A stretch of 64,000 bases of DNA from Rhodococcus triatomae BKS 15-14 (lineage in GTDB: Bacteria > Actinomycetota > Actinomycetes > Mycobacteriales > Mycobacteriaceae), in NCBI GenBank assembly GCA_000341795.1, contig AODO01000014.1, positions 124,001 to 188,000 of the forward strand. The letters are read 5' to 3'. The number at the start of each line of letters is the position of its first letter. The stretch's first letter is position 1. Below, in pieces: positions 18,618-64,000 of the stretch. A program made the translations under genes and the position numbers. The notes beneath the pieces were generated by a model that worked only from the letters and a program-made list of their open reading frames with translations, was not told the DNA's origin and made no database searches.

Positions 18618-19831
18618 GGCGCATCGTTCTGGTCCAGGTACTGCTGTTCGCCCTCGTGTCGGCGGTGGTGGTTCCCTTCGCGATCAACTACGTGATCGGC
18701 CCCCAGGCGTTCGGGGACTCCATCCGGGTGTACTCCGTGATGACCGACGCCAGGGGACTGACCGCGGGCACCGCGGTCACCTATCGCGGGGTGTCCGTGG
18801 GCGAGGTGTCGAGCGTCCGGCTCGACCCGGACGCCGGCGGCGCGCGCGTCGACTACGAGCTCGACCCCGGCACCGAGATCCCGACGGACAGCGTCGCCAA
18901 GGTCGGCATGGGCACCGCTGCCGGCATCCAGAACGTCGACATCTTCCCCAACACCGGCGACGGGCCGTACCTCCAGGAGGGCGACGAGCTGCCTGCGCCG
19001 GCGGAGGCCCAGCCCGTTCAGATGGGTGAGCTGATGATCGAGGCGTCCGACCTTCTCGACACCATCGACCCGGCTGCCGTTCGCGATCTCGGCACCGAGC
19101 TCGGCGCATCCTTCGACGGCCTCGGACCGTCGCTGGCGAGCATGATCGACAACGGCGACAAGCTGGTCGCGCAGATCGACGAGCAGGCCCCGATGCTCAC
19201 CAGCCTGTTCTCGCGCACCGCATCCCTGGTCACCACGATGGCGGGCGAGTCCACCTCGTTCGTGCGGGGGATGGGAGCGGCCCGCAACTTCACCGAGCAA
19301 CTCGACGCCAACACCCCGGTCCTCGTGTACCTCGCGGACACGTCGCCGGCCGCGCTGGACAACGCCCGGACGCTGTTCGACCGCTATCACGACACGTTCG
19401 GGGCGTTGCTGGCGAACCTGGTGACGGTGACGCCGATCATTTCCGACCGGAACCAGTCGCTCGCCTCCGGTCTGAACGACATCCCGGACGCGCTCGGCGA
19501 ACTCGAGTCGATCGTCACCGGGGATCGAGCCAACTTCACCCTGGTCGCCACCCTCGGCCAGGTGTGCAGCTACGACACGGTTCGGAGGGCGGTCGGCGAC
19601 GAGAGTCCCACCGATCCCAACCTGACCTTCTACTGCCCGCCCGGTCCGAACCTGGAGCAGCGCGGGTCCCGTAACGCACCACGCCCGAACGACCTCGGGT
19701 TGCAGAACGCGACGACCCCGGGCACCCCGATCGGGTACCCGCCCGTTGCCGATCCCGTCCTCGTTCCCACGGGAGTCGAGGCACTGGAGTACTGGAATTC
19801 GCTCTTGAAGGACCTCGGAAATGGCCAATGA
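18614..19831 (+). CDS. mceF: Mce family protein F
   Basis: This 405-residue protein is the last Mce subunit. It has an N-terminal membrane helix (about 4-27), the Mce barrel with TAGTAVTYRGVSVGEVSSVRLD, and a helical region. The C-terminal tail of about 90 residues carries two Cys (CSYD, FYCPPGPN) and is rich in Pro and Asn. Its 3' end overlaps the Mce-associated gene by 11 bases, a tight arrangement that supports one operon through to 20381. Confidence 0.92.
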   Translation: MRRIVLVQVLLFALVSAVVVPFAINYVIGPQAFGDSIRVYSVMTDARGLTAGTAVTYRGVSVGEVSSVRLDPDAGGARVDYELDPGTEIPTDSVAKVGMGTAAGIQNVDIFPNTGDGPYLQEGDELPAPAEAQPVQMGELMIEASDLLDTIDPAAVRDLGTELGASFDGLGPSLASMIDNGDKLVAQIDEQAPMLTSLFSRTASLVTTMAGESTSFVRGMGAARNFTEQLDANTPVLVYLADTSPAALDNARTLFDRYHDTFGALLANLVTVTPIISDRNQSLASGLNDIPDALGELESIVTGDRANFTLVATLGQVCSYDTVRRAVGDESPTDPNLTFYCPPGPNLEQRGSRNAPRPNDLGLQNATTPGTPIGYPPVADPVLVPTGVEALEYWNSLLKDLGNGQ

Positions 19832-20381
19832 CGACATCGACGTGATCGACACCACGAACGACGCGGGCACCGCGCCGGAACAGACGACGGCGAACGGGCC
19901 GACGGGACTGCGCAGGCGGGGGGTGTGGCTGCCCCTCGTGGCGGTGGTCGCGCTGCTCGCGGTCGCGGGCTACCTGCTGTTCACCGTCCTGCAGGCCCGG
20001 CAGCAGGACTCGCTGCGGGAGGAGGCCGTCGCGACCGCTCGTGACTACTCGGTGGCGCTGTCCTCGTTCGACTTCGAGAACCTCGACGCCAACCGGGACG
20101 CGATCGCGGCGCAGTCGACGCCGGAGTTCGCCGGAAAGTACGGCGAGATGGTCGACGCGCTGCGCCAGGTCGTCACCGACGGCAAGGGCAAGGCGACGGC
20201 GTCCGCCGAGCACGTCGCCGTCGAGTCGATCGACGACTCACGCGCCACCGTCCTGGTGTTCGTCGACCAGCAGGCGACGAACGTCGTCAATCCCGACGGG
20301 AACACCCAGAAGTACCGCATGGTGGTCAGCCTCGTTCGCGACGGCGATCGGTGGGTCGTCGACAACGTCGACACGAAGTAG
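19821..20381 (+). CDS. Mce-associated membrane protein (Mas)
   Basis: This 186-residue protein resembles the small Mce-associated proteins that follow mce operons and are thought to stabilise the complex. It has an acidic cytoplasmic N-terminus, one membrane helix (about 36-56, LPLVAVVALLAVAGYLLF), then an extracytoplasmic domain of about 130 residues. That domain ends in KYRMVVSLVRDGDRWVVDNVDTK, the NTF2-like pattern typical of this group. M. tuberculosis mce1 carries several such genes; here there is only one. It overlaps mceF by 11 bases and is the last gene of the operon. Confidence 0.88.
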   Translation: MANDDIDVIDTTNDAGTAPEQTTANGPTGLRRRGVWLPLVAVVALLAVAGYLLFTVLQARQQDSLREEAVATARDYSVALSSFDFENLDANRDAIAAQSTPEFAGKYGEMVDALRQVVTDGKGKATASAEHVAVESIDDSRATVLVFVDQQATNVVNPDGNTQKYRMVVSLVRDGDRWVVDNVDTK

Positions 20382-20396
20382 CGCCGCCCGCTCGTT

Positions 20397-20421
20397 CCCG
20401 GTCGATCCCCTGCCGACCGGG
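20397..20421 (+). terminator. Candidate terminator of the mce operon
   Basis: A perfect 8-bp stem, CCCGGTCG (20397-20404) with CGACCGGG (20414-20421), has a 9-base loop and begins 16 bases after the last stop codon. There is no T tract. It is in the right place to separate mce transcription from the peptide synthetase. Confidence 0.5.
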
Positions 20422-21032
20422 TCGCGCGCCACGCCGTGCGACCGCGCGGTCGTTGCCACCTGTCGTGACGTCTGATAGGAATGCACGTTCCGGCCACTGC
20501 CGGACGTTGTCTCCCGGCGTCGGCCGTATTCGCCGTGCGCGAAACCCGACAGGCGCCGCGAGACGGTGAGTGTGTGACGGATGTGTGGTGCCGGCGAGGC
20601 GCCGCCGGGCAAGGAGGCACCTCGAACGGGAGCTCGAGCGCTACGGGGACGGATCAGGAGACTGTGTCCCTCATGTGACCGACGGGCGTCCGAATGACGG
20701 CAATTCCACTGCCCACCCGGTGCGCGTGACCAGGAGGTCTCGCACGTTTTCGCAGGACAGAGCCACGTTCGCGGATCGCCGGAGTGATCGCGGACACTTG
20801 GCCTTCAGTAACGATTCGGCGCCCACCACAGATACAAGATCAGATCCTCACCGCTCGTACTGTTGGATCGTCAGGGGTGATCGACCGATGTCGACACCGC
20901 CGACCGGGCATTCCGGCAGGGCAGTGGTGAGGCATACGAGTTGGGTCGAGAAGGGCCTGCGGAGTCGGGGGGCGTGGGGCCCTCGTCAGGTGATTCAGGT
21001 CCTTCGTGCACGACGCCGTGGCGGCGGCGACG

Positions 21033-21038
21033 AGGAGG
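21033..21038 (+). promoter_or_regulatory. Ribosome binding site of the peptide synthetase
   Basis: AGGAGG lies four bases before the GTG at 21043. The spacing is short, but this is the best site in the leader, and the first condensation domain begins about 20 residues into the protein from this start. Confidence 0.6.
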
Positions 21039-21042
21039 ACGA

Positions 21043-64000
<42,958 letters not shown>

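Larger units (their letters stand above)
20382..21042. other. 661-bp non-coding leader before the peptide synthetase
   Basis: No credible gene is visible here. Apart from the hairpin near its left end, the region should hold the promoter of the giant synthetase. Base composition is less GC-rich in 20690-20870 than in the genes on either side. A TAnnnT-type -10 candidate (TACTGT, 20858-20863) exists, but I found no matching -35 box. The synthetase frame is open from 20881, so a GTG at 20974 or TTG at 20941 could extend the protein slightly. Confidence 0.6.

Noticed and set aside
11362-20381. Functional link between the mce transporter and the peptide synthetase
   Set aside because: They are neighbours in the same direction, but a hairpin and a 661-bp gap separate them, and Mce systems are lipid importers rather than peptide exporters.
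20974-21042. Earlier start for the synthetase at GTG 20974 or TTG 20941
   Set aside because: Both are in frame, but AGGAGG stands directly before 21043, and the extra residues have no similarity to C-domain starts. They remain possible.

Overview
The window is high-GC actinobacterial DNA, most likely from a mycolic-acid genus such as Rhodococcus, Gordonia or Nocardia. The evidence is a complete yrbE-mce operon with its fadD5-type ligase and Mce-associated protein, paired WS/DGAT acyltransferases, acyl-CoA enzymes and a tandem-TetR regulator. No RNA genes, insertion sequences, phage genes or CRISPR arrays were seen.

Region 1 (1-6.0 kb) is lipid metabolism. An acyl-CoA dehydrogenase reads leftward and is divergent from an aldehyde dehydrogenase, which ends in a very strong hairpin terminator. 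Two tandem WS/DGAT genes (wax ester / triacylglycerol synthesis) follow.

Region 2 (6.0-9.4 kb) holds a leftward double-TetR repressor, divergent from a nitronate monooxygenase-like flavoprotein that overlaps a crotonase-family gene. The 356-bp divergent gap carries palindromes.

Region 3 (9.4-20.4 kb) is a fadD5-like acyl-CoA synthetase, then yrbEA, yrbEB, mceA to mceF and an Mce-associated membrane protein. From yrbEA onward the genes touch or overlap. The order matches the mce1 locus of Mycobacterium tuberculosis, so the machine probably imports a fatty acid or related lipid that fadD5 and the nearby enzymes could activate and degrade. A long hairpin and a candidate promoter lie between fadD5 and yrbEA, so the permease genes may also be transcribed on their own.

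Region 4 (20.4-64.0 kb) is a 661-bp non-coding leader and then one uninterrupted reading frame that starts at 21043 and is still open at the window end: a non-ribosomal peptide synthetase of at least 14,319 residues. I read 12 modules. Each has condensation (C), adenylation (A) and carrier (T) domains; epimerisation (E) domains follow in modules 1, 7 and 11, and a thioesterase (TE) begins at the right edge. The C domains after the three E domains are of the type that follows D-residues, so the assembly line is self-consistent. The predicted product is a 12-residue peptide with D-residues at 1, 7 and 11, D-Ser at 7 and Thr at 8, probably capped at the N-terminus because the first C domain resembles the EntF/starter class and there is no loading module. 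No MbtH, transporter, carrier-protein activator or tailoring gene is in the window; they would have to lie downstream or elsewhere.

The most unusual observations are the size and completeness of this single-gene assembly line, an apparent internal duplication of modules 6-8 as 10-12, three in-frame repetitive insertions packed into 1.7 kb of modules 8-9, and an aberrant adenylation domain in module 11.
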